Shown here: in pieces, positions 36,501 through 45,446 of the stretch | Numbering within the stretch: the first letter of the stretch is position 1 | Layout: each line of letters opens with the position of its first letter | Assembly (NCBI RefSeq): GCF_015354575.1 | Contig: NZ_JACAFQ010000018.1 | Coordinates: 1 to 64,000 of the forward strand | Direction of reading: 5' to 3' | Length of the DNA stretch: 64,000 bases | Source of the DNA: Pseudomonas sp. UFMG81 | GTDB taxonomy: Bacteria > Pseudomonadota > Gammaproteobacteria > Pseudomonadales > Pseudomonadaceae | Program-made: the position numbers and the translations under genes | The notes under the pieces: model-generated | Told to the model about the DNA's origin: nothing | Seen by the model: the letters and a program-made list of their open reading frames with translations, nothing else | Databases searched by the model: none

Positions 36501-39076
36501 CCGACGAGGAAAACGGCGGCTGGTTCCTGTCGCCTAACTCACTTAACTTAGTGGTGAACCTCGATCACGTCTGGGCGCAATGCGGCCAGTGCACGGCCGT
36601 CACACCGCTCGCATTATCAGGCAAAATTTGCCTGGCGTGCGGGAGTGATCGTGCCACGCTTGTGGATCCTGCCATGAGTGAATATCTAACCGCCCGCAAG
36701 GGACTCTGGCGCGAACCGGTATGGGAGGCATTGCAGCCAGGTGCGAGGCTCTCCAATCTCAACGTGGAAGAGCACACGGCACAGTTGTCGAATCGTGATC
36801 GAAACAAAGTGCATGCGACCACGGAGCTTTATGAACTGCGTTTCCAGGATGTGCTGATCGATGCTAGCGACCGCCCGATCGATGTGCTCAGTTGCACGAC
36901 GACCATGGAAGTAGGCGTCGACATCGGTTCATTGGTAGCGGTTGCTCTGCGCAACGTGCCTCCTCAACGAGAAAACTATCAGCAACGCGCTGGGCGGGCG
37001 GGGCGCCGAGGTGCATCCGTTTCCACGGTAGTGACCTATTCACAAAACGGCCCGCACGACAGTCACTATTTCCTGAACCCCCGGTACATAGTGGCCGGAC
37101 CACCTCGCACGCCCGAGATCAAGGTGGATAACGCCAAGATTGCTCGTCGTCACGTCCACGCCTATTTGTTCCAGACGTTCTTCCATGAAGTCATGGCCAA
37201 GAATCCGGTACTGCCATCATCCAAGACGGCATTGCTGCAAAAGGCATTGGGTGCGACCCATGATTTCTTTTTTGGCGGTAACGATTCTGGGCTTAATCTC
37301 GAGCAGTTCAAGGCATGGATCACGAGTAACGTGCTTCAGGATAATGGCCCTTTAAAACGGTCCGTGCTGGCATGGCTCCCGCCGAGTCTCGATACGCAAG
37401 GGCTCACCTTGATGGAGTGGCTCGAAGAGACCGTTCATGGTTTGATGCAGAGGTTGCATGAGCTAGCGGCGCAGCTACCGCAACAGGCGTTAAGTCAAGC
37501 CGACGAGAGCGAAGTGCAAGAGGTAGATGAGGTCAATGACGATGACAGCAATGCATCCGATGCTGAAATTGAGCAAAAGGAATTGCTGGAGTTTCTTTTC
37601 CACCACGGCTTACTGCCTACCTATGCGTTTCCAACGAATTTGTGCAGCTTCTTGGTGGAGAGCATGGCCAAGGTAAATGGCAGGTTGGAAATTCAGACTG
37701 TCCAACGTCCGCAGCAGTCGATCAGCAAAGCCTTGAGTGAATATGCCCCAGGACGGCTCATCGTGATCGATCGACATACTTATCGATCCGGTGGGGTCTT
37801 CGCCGACCTGCCAGGGAATGTGGTCAATCGCGCGGCACCTCTGTTCAAAAATGCCAAGCGCCATGTTCATTGCAAAACCTGCACTTTCGTCCGTAACCCC
37901 AATATGCCATCCGACCCCAAAGATCCATGTCCGGTATGCGGCGGCGTGCTTGCCACAGAGATGATGATCTTGCCGGAGGTGTTCGGCCCGGAAAAAGCTG
38001 AAGACTTGCCTGAAAACGATCGAGAGCAGGAAATTACCTTCGCAACGATGGCGCAATTTCCGCAGCCTGTTAATCCTGATGAGTTATTCTTTCAACCCTG
38101 TGGGCCGAAGGCGAGTTTCACCCATGCAGTTGACCAGACGCTGGTGACAGTCAACCGGGGCATAGAGGGGGCCGAATCTAGTGGCTTCCTAGTATGCGTT
38201 GAATGCGGCCACGCCTCTGTGTCTGACCGCAACGCTCATCTCGGCGCACATGACCGGCCTTACAAGTTGCTAGCTCCCAAAGGCACACCTGCACAGTGCT
38301 CCGGTCGCTTTGAGCAAGTCCTCCTAGGTCATGATTTCAAGACAGACTTGCTACTGCTCAGATTGAAAATTGAAGCGCCGCTGGTTACGAATACGGCCGA
38401 GGTTGTGGTCCTGCAAATCCTTGAGGATGCTCTTCACTCTATAGCCGAGGCGCTAAGGCTAGCGGCAAGCCGGCATCAACAATTGGACCTCGACCCCTCA
38501 GAGTTCGGGTCGGGCTTCAGGATCGATCCCGGAGTGCAGGGGGAGGCGCGTGTACTGGAAGTCTTCCTGTATGACACTCTTTCAGGAGGAGCTGGCTACG
38601 CAGAGATCGCAGCCCGCCACATCGTAGAGATCCTGGAGGCAACCCGCCAATTGTTAGAGAACTGCGACTGTGAAACGTCCTGCACCGAGTGCTTGAATCA
38701 CTTCCATAATCAACACCTGCAGAGCCGTCTCAACAGGCATCTCGGAGCCACGCTATTGAAGTACGCCGTGGATGGCGTAGAGCCTGGCTGTGCGTCCTTA
38801 GAGGAGCAGTGGCAGACACTGTCGCAATTGCGCGCCAGCCTCGTACTCGACGGTTACCAGTGTAGGTTCGATGCGGTGGGATCAGTACCGATGATGGTGC
38901 AGCGCAATGGTCGAAGCCTTGCAGTAGGCTGCTTCCCTGGGCTTATTCACACGCCAGATTTCGTGCATGGTGTGGCGTCAGCGAAAGGCGTGGATGGCCA
39001 TCTGGCCCTGAATGAGTATTTGCTCCGGTCAGATATGTCCGGTGCCCACCAAAGGATCAAGGAGTTGTTCGAGTAG
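33539..39076 (+). CDS. druE: Druantia helicase DruE (DEAH helicase with DUF1998)
   Basis: An 1845-residue superfamily-2 helicase. Motif I ATGTGSGKTES (about 120-130), motif II VLDEAH (about 343-348), motif III TSAS, then the C-terminal RecA lobe with TTMEVGVDIG and QQRAGRAGRRG (about 1150). Further on a Cys-rich DUF1998 part (CDCETSCTECLNHFHN, near 1720) likely binds Zn. Extra CxxC pairs (CGQC...CLAC, CKTC...CPVC) occur. DruE is the motor shared by all Druantia types. The start overlaps the druD stop (TGATG) with AAGGAAGGA upstream. All motor motifs appear intact. Confidence 0.93.
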   Translation: MNNTSMAEAVGVHETARSLTESLRQYIEAQYHIRDEGLVRERHALLQANATIAQTPYVEATQVYKTGEAYQHLAIPPAAASVLNDLSGMGLGLYPRPYEHQAQALSAFLGDESADLVIATGTGSGKTESFLMPVIGSLAIEGAERPKSASMPGCRAMLLYPMNALVNDQLARIRRIFGNADAAGVLQQGRTLPIRFGSYTGRTPYPGKRESSRDERFIKPLFEQFYKRVANVPAVQGELARIGRWPSKDLVGFYADDSVQTKTYSSGKRQGKQFISKNWKGRLLTQPGDRELMTRDEMQVRCPELLITNYSMLEYMLMRPIERDIFEQTKDWLKSDVRNEFILVLDEAHMYRGAGGAEVALLIRRLCARLDIPRERMRCILTSASLGSEEAAAYNGERFARDLTGLLESSPRRLRVIQGTHELRPGDRSITDAQMQALASLNLPAFQRAANDLSSVMRALNDLARALGWDSFQGSDHAGLRNWLFENLTGFGPLERLIELVSGKAEKLDDLGEKLFGRTQDNSPEKATDALLALGSYAQRRADGRVLLPTRLHLFHRGLPGLYACIDPDCSSRHGKHEGSTVLGSLRTKPSTQCNCESKGRVFEFLTHRDCGAAFVRGYVNAAMDFVWHQPNGPFSEAGTAALMPVDIFVEETTHPRSRHRDKWLHISTGIMSSTSQEGVEGFRRVRVPDKTPMGEPITFDNCPVCTRRIRNGKDEPSKIMDHVTKGEAPFTTLVRTQMARQPESRVVDARHPNGGRKVLIFSDGRQKAARLARDIPRDIELDVFRQAIALACQKLRDISREPRPTHVLYTGFLAVLTEFDLPLFDGVDARKVADAIALYKRDCDSDLEEALQQNGLPPELPARYRIALLKLLCSSYYSLTGTTIGYVEPVTTKLRKIKQDLVAAGVTIADQDLRALAIGWIEMLLQDFAFDKSIDRILRIKAAGYGKPSWSSNGKFDKALREALATHLPGHLATLEVIEATLRNHLADEENGGWFLSPNSLNLVVNLDHVWAQCGQCTAVTPLALSGKICLACGSDRATLVDPAMSEYLTARKGLWREPVWEALQPGARLSNLNVEEHTAQLSNRDRNKVHATTELYELRFQDVLIDASDRPIDVLSCTTTMEVGVDIGSLVAVALRNVPPQRENYQQRAGRAGRRGASVSTVVTYSQNGPHDSHYFLNPRYIVAGPPRTPEIKVDNAKIARRHVHAYLFQTFFHEVMAKNPVLPSSKTALLQKALGATHDFFFGGNDSGLNLEQFKAWITSNVLQDNGPLKRSVLAWLPPSLDTQGLTLMEWLEETVHGLMQRLHELAAQLPQQALSQADESEVQEVDEVNDDDSNASDAEIEQKELLEFLFHHGLLPTYAFPTNLCSFLVESMAKVNGRLEIQTVQRPQQSISKALSEYAPGRLIVIDRHTYRSGGVFADLPGNVVNRAAPLFKNAKRHVHCKTCTFVRNPNMPSDPKDPCPVCGGVLATEMMILPEVFGPEKAEDLPENDREQEITFATMAQFPQPVNPDELFFQPCGPKASFTHAVDQTLVTVNRGIEGAESSGFLVCVECGHASVSDRNAHLGAHDRPYKLLAPKGTPAQCSGRFEQVLLGHDFKTDLLLLRLKIEAPLVTNTAEVVVLQILEDALHSIAEALRLAASRHQQLDLDPSEFGSGFRIDPGVQGEARVLEVFLYDTLSGGAGYAEIAARHIVEILEATRQLLENCDCETSCTECLNHFHNQHLQSRLNRHLGATLLKYAVDGVEPGCASLEEQWQTLSQLRASLVLDGYQCRFDAVGSVPMMVQRNGRSLAVGCFPGLIHTPDFVHGVASAKGVDGHLALNEYLLRSDMSGAHQRIKELFE

Positions 39077-39117
39077 CCAAACAGGGACTAAACCGCGCGT
39101 ATAAAGCAAGGGCGAAG

Positions 39118-39150
39118 GCCCGTTGGCCGCACTAAGAGCGGCCAACGGGC
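39118..39150 (+). terminator. Hairpin after the Druantia operon
   Basis: A perfect 13-bp stem (GCCCGTTGGCCGC with its complement) and seven-base loop, 40 bases after the druE stop. A T tract is lacking, so termination would be weak or factor-assisted, but no other role is apparent. Confidence 0.65.
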
Positions 39151-39276
39151 TCGCAATTACCGAATATGCTGGCCTGGAAAAGTAATCAAGGCCAACCTCA
39201 TTTGCGAGCAGACACGTGCGGTAGGTGGAAGGCTAGGGTGGGGCTGTCAAGCATTGAAAACAGACGGCAAGAAGAC

Positions 39277-39474
39277 TCAGTTCATCAGCGCGAGATCAAT
39301 CAGATTGGGCAGTACTGTCTCCGCGTGGCCTATCAGCATGATCTCGTTCGGGTTGTTCATTGATACATCTTTGCGATTGACGTATATGACCACTGCACCA
39401 GACGCCAACGCGATATCTGGTAAGTCAGCAGCAGGCCTGTGGATCGCGCTGGATTTCGTAGATAGCTTGTTGCA
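39277..39474 (-). pseudogene. Orphan 3' gene fragment
   Basis: A minus-strand frame without a start codon. It reads KLSTKSSAIHRPAADLPDIA, then a hydrophobic strand (LASGAVVIYVNRKD) and ends LPNLIDLALMN. The regular protein-like pattern suggests the tail of a gene cut off by an insertion. No family is recognised, and chance cannot be excluded. Confidence 0.25.
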
Positions 39475-39597
39475 TTAAACCGGGGCCGAGTACGATCGCC
39501 CTGAGCAATCCGCGTCTGGCTGAAAACACAACAGCGATAAAAGGGTGAATACGAGGGAACGTCTTACGAGAGTTCAGTGCAACACAGCAGAAAGGCA

Positions 39598-39621
39598 AAA
39601 GCCCGGTCGTTACCGGGCTTT
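39598..39621 (-). terminator. Bidirectional-type terminator past the recombinase operon
   Basis: AAAGCCCGGT, four-base loop, ACCGGGCTTT: a perfect 10-bp stem flanked by A on one side and T on the other. On the minus strand it is followed by TTTT and lies about 220 bases past the last recombinase-module gene. It would also stop plus-strand transcription weakly. Confidence 0.75.
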
Positions 39622-39741
39622 GCAGATCCCTCAAGGGGAGATAAAGCTCAAGTGCCTCAAGGGCTACCAGACAGACTCTACGAGCGGTAGGCGCACATGT
39701 CAACGTTTTGCGTCTGGAACGAAGTAGTCAGGATACGTGTA

Positions 39742-39819
39742 CCGTAATGTGTAGTCGTCAGATCTGACGCAGTCCTGTCTAGCACTGTGGGCGGGTTACC
39801 ATGCCGTAATCTGTAGTCG
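39742..39819. repeat. Direct repeat next to the recombinase operon (possible attachment end)
   Basis: CCGTAAT-G-TGTAGTCG at 39742-39757 and CCGTAAT-C-TGTAGTCG at 39804-39819 match at 15 of 16 bases, 62 bases apart. The second copy also forms a small inverted repeat (GTAGTC...GACTAC). It lies just beyond the 3' end of the recombinase operon, where Tn554-like elements have one of their ends. A role as recombination or regulatory site is inference. Confidence 0.45.
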
Positions 39820-39841
39820 ATACGAAGACTACTAATCTGAT

Positions 39842-40240
39842 TTATTGGGTGTTTCTCAACGGTGCCATTACTGACTCTACGTCCAAACCGTTCATAAGGC
39901 AGTTGTGTGCTATTACTGACAGAGCCTCGAAAAGCTTGTCTCGCTGTCTTTCCAACGCAGCATTCTCCGCTCGAAGACTTGCAATACGCTCTTCGAGACT
40001 TCTGCGCCGGCGGGCACCATCTGGATCCCTCCCGCTTTCCCTCATTTGAACAATACGGGCGGCCTCAATTCTGTCTCCACGGTCACCTCCTAGCGTAGCT
40101 CGGCTTGTCAGGCCCAGCCGGCGCTGTACCTCCGGTCGGGAAATGGGAGCGAGCTCCACTCCTGAGCTAATCATCTGGGCGAGGAGAGCGTCTATTGCTT
40201 CGTCAAGAGTGCCGCCCCTCAATGTCTGTCGTCGTGCCAT
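39842..40240 (-). CDS. Small coiled-coil partner of the recombinase trio (TnpC/DUF6262-like)
   Basis: A 132-residue basic protein. The N-terminal part contains a short helix-turn-helix-like stretch (SRPEVQRRLGLTSRATLGG); residues of about 75-105 form a coiled coil (RRSLEERIASLRAENAALER). Tn554-type elements encode a similar small third protein after two tyrosine recombinases, which influences excision and orientation. It follows the third recombinase by eight bases. Family name is from memory of that arrangement. Confidence 0.6.
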   Translation of the reverse strand: MARRQTLRGGTLDEAIDALLAQMISSGVELAPISRPEVQRRLGLTSRATLGGDRGDRIEAARIVQMRESGRDPDGARRRRSLEERIASLRAENAALERQRDKLFEALSVIAHNCLMNGLDVESVMAPLRNTQ

Positions 40241-40248
40241 AGTTGCCT

Positions 40249-42363
40249 CTAGTCATCTGATACCGAACTGTGCCGTTTGTCCGAGTCCGCAACCGTGATT
40301 GGACGCCCATTTGGAAACACGCGTTGCACACCTCCATTGGTATCGCGTGCAAGGACAGATATTAAATTGTTGAGCTTGTCTTCCTGGTCTGCTAGCCATA
40401 CATCGCTGCCTGCTTCTCCGGTGCCTGCGTCGCGCATGATCGATATTGCCTTCGTCAGATTCTTGGCTTGTTTTTCAAGGTTGACCCGCTCCGATGGAGT
40501 GCCCATCAGATGTAGATGCGAGCAGCCATTCCAGCACTGAAGATGCTTAGGGCAGGGTGCCTGGGAGAAATCGTGGATACAACCTCCGAAAGGGGTGACA
40601 TGCAGCGCTGTGGCGTGTACGGCGAGGAATGCTTCTGCAGTTGTTGTACCTTTATCTGAAAGCAAAGCATGGTAACTGTCGGTCAAAGCGCCATGAATGC
40701 GCTTATCTCTTATGCCTGTATGTAGAAAGTCGAGGCGCTCGTGATAGCTACTGAACGCCAGGAACTCATGATGGGCAGCGGTGTTTTCTTCAATGCTCGT
40801 GTGTTGGTAATAAACATTCTGGTCGAGGCGTTTGCGCCCCAAGGCCAACGCTTGCTGAACATCGCTCATACCGGTCAAGTGGTAAATTGTGTTCCGCCAG
40901 TGTCTAGGTTGGTGACTTGTTAGCCTAATCGGAGTTCCATCGGATTCGGTTAATGAGCGACGCGAAAAAATGGACGTATATTTTTCATTATCACCTAATG
41001 CGTGATTGATATCCGCGATGGTGACCCGACGCGGGACCGCACGGAACACATTCGCCTCACGTCCACCGAAACGAAATTGGCCGTCGAAAGCGATGGCAAG
41101 CGTTTCGCTGGTTCTAAGTACGATACGAACCTGTCCCCCGACATTTTCTGTCAATACCTCGTGTCCACGGAGCTTCGGGACGATCAGGCGTTCAATTTCC
41201 CCGGCAACGTAGCGTCGTTTTAACGACCTTCCTCGCTTTTCATCTGGTTCATCGTCAAACGGATGGACACCGTTGCGTGTGAGGAAAAGGTATAGATTTC
41301 TGCTTGCACTTCTTGCTTCGCTAAAACCTAGCCAATCCAAGACTTTTGCATCGGAGATCACTGACTGAGGGGGGTAACTCCAAATACGTCCTGGATTGAG
41401 CTCTTGCCAGGCGGCAATTTCTCGTTGTTCATTGGTTAGCGTTTTTAATCGCTCTACTGCGCGCCTGGCTAGAGGAATATCGCTTTCAGCCAGCCAGTGA
41501 ACCCGTGATTGAAATTGCTTTTCTGCAAAGTATCTAATCCCGCATTCGACCAGAGGCTTGCCATGGGCATCGACAACTACTTCTCCTGTCGCCCCTTTGA
41601 TCGGCCTTTCGACCCAACAATCATAGGGTATTACTGTTACTTCGTTACCTCGCTGCCCAGTCGCTATCAATAAATCGATAACTCGCAGCAAAATTTCTTC
41701 GCCGTCACTAAGTGGATTGTTCGAACATATAGCATATGCCTCCATCGCCTCACGAGAAGGTAATTTATCATCAGATTTACGCTGTTTTACCGCTCGATCA
41801 GGATCGTGCAATGAAATGTAATCGTGCCGGCGTTTTTCTGGTTTCGCATCATGCTCAAAGTGAATGGCGATCTCGGTTAATTGCAGATTATCAATCGTAT
41901 CCGATATTACTTGGAGGTGAGAGATCGCATCATAGAGATTCTTGTAGCCGCTCTCACGGAGAAATCCTACGACGCGATTAAAGTCGCCACGTGTCAATTG
42001 TGTGGGGTCGGATACTCCGCGCTCGAACAAGGGGTTGTAGAGCCGGCGGACGGCAATATTGTATGCAGCCACCATTGAAAACTTCAGGCTCCGGGTGCGT
42101 TGTAAATACACAATCAGGGCCTTGTTAAAATCTTGGAACACGAGAGGGAGTGGGCCCTTCGCCGGAGTAGGATAGCCTGTTTTTTCGAGTGCTTGCCGGT
42201 GCGTCTCGAAGGTGAGCGTATTTTGCTTTCCCCTTTGTGGTAACCAGCCTCCGACGCCCCATAGCGATGACGCCCACGGTGTTGAAATCGGTAGCGAATG
42301 GAAAATCGCTTGTTCCTGTGTAACAAAACCTCCGAGGCGTTGACTTGCTCTAGACAGAGTCAT
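40249..42363 (-). CDS. Tyrosine recombinase, large third member of the trio (TnpB-like)
   Basis: A 704-residue site-specific recombinase. The catalytic Arg is in ATGQRGNEV, the HxxR block is HQPRHWRNT and the Tyr lies in NVYYQHT. A C-terminal Cys/His cluster (GGCIHDFSQAPCPKHLQCWNGC) probably binds zinc, as in Tn554 TnpB. ATG 42363 has GAGG nine bases upstream; an upstream ATG (42378) is possible. The start lies inside the end of the preceding recombinase gene. Confidence 0.8.
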   Translation of the reverse strand: MTLSRASQRLGGFVTQEQAIFHSLPISTPWASSLWGVGGWLPQRGKQNTLTFETHRQALEKTGYPTPAKGPLPLVFQDFNKALIVYLQRTRSLKFSMVAAYNIAVRRLYNPLFERGVSDPTQLTRGDFNRVVGFLRESGYKNLYDAISHLQVISDTIDNLQLTEIAIHFEHDAKPEKRRHDYISLHDPDRAVKQRKSDDKLPSREAMEAYAICSNNPLSDGEEILLRVIDLLIATGQRGNEVTVIPYDCWVERPIKGATGEVVVDAHGKPLVECGIRYFAEKQFQSRVHWLAESDIPLARRAVERLKTLTNEQREIAAWQELNPGRIWSYPPQSVISDAKVLDWLGFSEARSASRNLYLFLTRNGVHPFDDEPDEKRGRSLKRRYVAGEIERLIVPKLRGHEVLTENVGGQVRIVLRTSETLAIAFDGQFRFGGREANVFRAVPRRVTIADINHALGDNEKYTSIFSRRSLTESDGTPIRLTSHQPRHWRNTIYHLTGMSDVQQALALGRKRLDQNVYYQHTSIEENTAAHHEFLAFSSYHERLDFLHTGIRDKRIHGALTDSYHALLSDKGTTTAEAFLAVHATALHVTPFGGCIHDFSQAPCPKHLQCWNGCSHLHLMGTPSERVNLEKQAKNLTKAISIMRDAGTGEAGSDVWLADQEDKLNNLISVLARDTNGGVQRVFPNGRPITVADSDKRHSSVSDD

Positions 42364-43870
42364 CTGCAGCATCCTCATTTTGTTGCCGGCAGCGCTCGAT
42401 CGTAGCGCTTACCGCTAGGATGGTTGTCTGATGCTGGGCGAGGGGCCGGTTGTGTATGAGGTCACCGGCTAGTTCTGCCATATCAATGAACCGTTGGGCC
42501 TCCCGCTGGAGCGCATCCTTTACCTGCTCATGGCGGCCGTCAGCAAAGGGGTGGAACTTCTTGCAGGTGTAGCACGCGTATATAGGGTTGTAGGGACAGT
42601 GGGTATGAACGGGCAGGGCGCAGGCACCAATATCGCCTATGTATTGCGTATCAATGACACCGCGGACGGCTCTTTCAGGAGCTGTATCGCGGCGTTGGAC
42701 GATTTCCCCAGTTAATAAGCTGCGCATGATGCGTTGATAGGCCGGGCTTTTTCCTAGTGCTTTCTCTTTGACCCGGGCAATGTTGGGGGTGGCCGTTACG
42801 TAAGCACGCGCTGCAACCGTGCTGTTGTGGCCGAGCAGTTCGGCAATCATGTCTGCCGGAGTTCCCTGATCCGCCAAGCCTTGACCGAGGTGATGACGCA
42901 ACAACATGGTTACCTGATTCGGCCTATCTATCCCAGCTTCCCCCAGCTCATGTTTGAGGCCTGAACCGATTTCAATAACCGAGAGACGCCGTCCACAAGG
43001 ATTGACGAATAATGGTCCACAGTCGCTACCAAAACGGCGTTGAATTTCTAAAACGTGGCGTGAGATTTTCTCACCCAGGCGGGTGGTTATTTTGCGGGGG
43101 CGCCGCTCAGGTCTGCGCTGGCCGAACTTTTTAGCCATGGGTAGCCATAGGGTGTAGTACTTCTCATGATCAGCGCTTTCAATGAACTCAAAGTCCGTAA
43201 CGTCTAGTGAATGAAATTGGATCGACCTCGGCGCGAGCTCGAATCCTAAGTGAAGAATTATATTTAGCTGGAATTCCTTCCAAGAATCAGATGAAAGGTC
43301 TCGTTCAATGCGCTTAAGAAGTCGAATCTCTTCATCAAGGGCTAGGCCGGACTGGGATAAGAATATCCGCTCATAAGGATCAACGCGGTTCGTCTTTATC
43401 TCTTTAAGTGCCAGATATGTTTCTTTGTCGAAGCCCAATATTCCTCGACCAAGCGCCCATCGATAGAAGGTTCTAAAAAAGATGATGCTTTCGCGAGATT
43501 TTGTCCATGTACTTACTATCGTAACCACTTCTTCCCTTGTCCAAGGAAATTTGCGTGAGATCTCGCTTTCAGCTAGCCGTCCAAACACTCCGGATGCTTT
43601 GAATGCCGTTACCGGTGCGTATTTTTCGAGTGCATATGCAACGAACGCTTTGGCAATTTGCATGATGTCAGGATTGAGATGGAGCTCAGCCCAATCGATT
43701 GTCATTGCGAGCCCACCGTCGTACCAGGTCCATATCGGCAAACGGGTATCGACGTACTTTGGCTGATCAGTGGTGCGAGTTCGAATCGCAACCAGAGCCG
43801 GGCCCTCGAACACGTAGGCCGGAGGAAAGGAGGAGGGTGATGCCTGTTCGCGATCGGCTGATTTAGTCAC
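42350..43870 (-). CDS. Tyrosine recombinase, second member of the trio
   Basis: A 506-residue recombinase. It ends its core with LRHHLGQGLADQGTPADMI, LLGHNSTVAARAY, which supplies the Arg, the second His and the Tyr of the family; the first Arg is probably in LAPRSIQF. A C-terminal Cys-rich segment (CALPVHTHCPYNPIYACYTCKKF) is likely a zinc site. GTG start at 43870 with AAGG upstream. It begins 11 bases after the first recombinase. Confidence 0.78.
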   Translation of the reverse strand: MTKSADREQASPSSFPPAYVFEGPALVAIRTRTTDQPKYVDTRLPIWTWYDGGLAMTIDWAELHLNPDIMQIAKAFVAYALEKYAPVTAFKASGVFGRLAESEISRKFPWTREEVVTIVSTWTKSRESIIFFRTFYRWALGRGILGFDKETYLALKEIKTNRVDPYERIFLSQSGLALDEEIRLLKRIERDLSSDSWKEFQLNIILHLGFELAPRSIQFHSLDVTDFEFIESADHEKYYTLWLPMAKKFGQRRPERRPRKITTRLGEKISRHVLEIQRRFGSDCGPLFVNPCGRRLSVIEIGSGLKHELGEAGIDRPNQVTMLLRHHLGQGLADQGTPADMIAELLGHNSTVAARAYVTATPNIARVKEKALGKSPAYQRIMRSLLTGEIVQRRDTAPERAVRGVIDTQYIGDIGACALPVHTHCPYNPIYACYTCKKFHPFADGRHEQVKDALQREAQRFIDMAELAGDLIHNRPLAQHQTTILAVSATIERCRQQNEDAADDSV

Positions 43871-43881
43871 GACGAACCTTC

Positions 43882-45135
43882 TTAACTGTCAAGTCGGCCC
43901 CAAGCTGCCGAGGCACGCTGTGCGTTATGGCGGTTCGCAGACTCGGCTAGATAACGACTTGCATAACGACGTGGCATCGCCGAGGTCTCAGTCCACCCGC
44001 AGACTCGTCGGAGTTCGTCCGTGGCGCGCTCCAGGTCGTGCCCACGCTGCTCGACCAGATAAGCCAAGAAACGGTCGGCGAAGGTGTGGCGAAAGTCATG
44101 CGCAGAAAGAGTAGTCAACAACCCCGGATGTGCCAGTTCAATGGCCAGAAACAGCCGATCGAGGACGTTAGACAATGCGCGAATCGACAACGGGCGGCCT
44201 CGATCCGAGATGAACAGATAGCGGTACGGCAATTTAATCGGTTTACCGTCACGCCAAGGGCGCCGCTCGCTCTGGATATAGTGCTCGTAGACCTCATACA
44301 ACTGTGTAGAAATACCTACGGTTCGACCGTGCGTTTTTAGCGCAGGCTCTTCAGCACGGGGGTCGCCCGGGTCATTTTCGCGATCATTGATGCTGACGTA
44401 GGCGTGCTGAGAACCCTTATTAATATCCGTGGTGTAGAGCTTCAGAAGCTCTCCGCGACGGATGCCGGTCTCCAAGAGCAATTCAATCATTAGCCAATTA
44501 CGCAGTTGCAAACGCTCCGGGAACGGATTCTCCGCAGCGCCAGGGCGAATCACTGTCCGAACGATCTGTAGTTGCGTATCTGTCAGGCTGCGGTAACGAG
44601 TGCGGTCGGGACGAGCATTGATGATATGGCTCTCAAATCGCCGCTCAATGACGTCGGCGACATCGGCAAATACCGCGTCGATGTCAGCATGTGTGGCTGA
44701 GTTCTGACGGGCGCGCGGGAGGTAACGGGTCACGCACCAAGACAGGTATTTCTTCAACAAGCGCAGGTACTGGTCCCGTGTTCGTGAACCGATCTGCTGA
44801 AAAAATACAGTGTCAGCTTTGCCAATTCGGGCCACCAGGTTATCGGCTTGGCGGCGACTTTGGAGCCAGATGGCGTAACCGTCCAGTAACGCAAGAATTG
44901 CCTCGAAGTGGCAGGCCAAGATGGCTTCATCAATATTGAGGTCACGGCTTTTGGCATAGGTGTAAAAAGCCTGGATCGCGCGCAGGTGCGCTGCGGCGGT
45001 ACTGTATGCACGATGCCTGAGCTTGAGCTGGACGTAAATGAAAGGGACAAGCATGGGCAACGGCGCTGCGTCACCAGCTTGCACGAGCAGCGGTAGTCGT
45101 TGACCAGAAGAGAAACGGCACTGAATCAGTTTCAT
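43882..45135 (-). CDS. Tyrosine recombinase, first member of the trio
   Basis: A 417-residue integrase with an N-terminal SAM-like core-binding domain (about 45-150). The catalytic domain has GIRRGELLKLY (Arg), HDFRHTFADRFL (His-x-x-Arg) and the nucleophile in MPRRYASRYL. The open frame extends upstream to 45318, but ATG 45135 with GAGG matches the domain start. First gene of a four-gene minus-strand operon. Trios of this kind move genomic islands; the Druantia operon beside it may be cargo. Confidence 0.82.
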   Translation of the reverse strand: MKLIQCRFSSGQRLPLLVQAGDAAPLPMLVPFIYVQLKLRHRAYSTAAAHLRAIQAFYTYAKSRDLNIDEAILACHFEAILALLDGYAIWLQSRRQADNLVARIGKADTVFFQQIGSRTRDQYLRLLKKYLSWCVTRYLPRARQNSATHADIDAVFADVADVIERRFESHIINARPDRTRYRSLTDTQLQIVRTVIRPGAAENPFPERLQLRNWLMIELLLETGIRRGELLKLYTTDINKGSQHAYVSINDRENDPGDPRAEEPALKTHGRTVGISTQLYEVYEHYIQSERRPWRDGKPIKLPYRYLFISDRGRPLSIRALSNVLDRLFLAIELAHPGLLTTLSAHDFRHTFADRFLAYLVEQRGHDLERATDELRRVCGWTETSAMPRRYASRYLAESANRHNAQRASAAWGRLDS

Positions 45136-45309
45136 GGGCAGCCACCTCATTCCAGGACTCTTCATGAACACTATGGACATGGCCCGTTGCAAGACTAGTC
45201 GTCCAAACCGAATTCGTCGAATCAGTGGCTTAGGCAGCTCATGATGGACATTTTCTCCGATCACCGATCCCCCTCTAACAGTCTGACCGCGAAAGCCTTT
45301 AAATTTCGA

Positions 45310-45350
45310 TGTCAACAATCGCCGGCAAAATCATTCAAAAAAATCGGCGA
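45310..45350 (+). mobile_element. Putative left end of the Tn7/Tn5053-like transposon
   Basis: TGTCAACAATCGCCGGCAAA starts at 45310, and an inverted copy of the inner motif (CGGCGAT) follows at 45344-45350. AATCGCCG recurs in opposite orientation at 51155-51162 near a terminal TGACA, on the far side of the tni genes. TGTCA ends and repeated internal motifs are typical of this transposon group. Target duplications were not found. Confidence 0.4.
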
Positions 45351-45446
45351 TATCTGACAAACTTTGAACCGTTCGTCGCTGATAACTCAGCTATGTCCTA
45401 GCGGTGGTACAACAGGTAGATCGAGTCGCTACATCAGGTAGCCACC

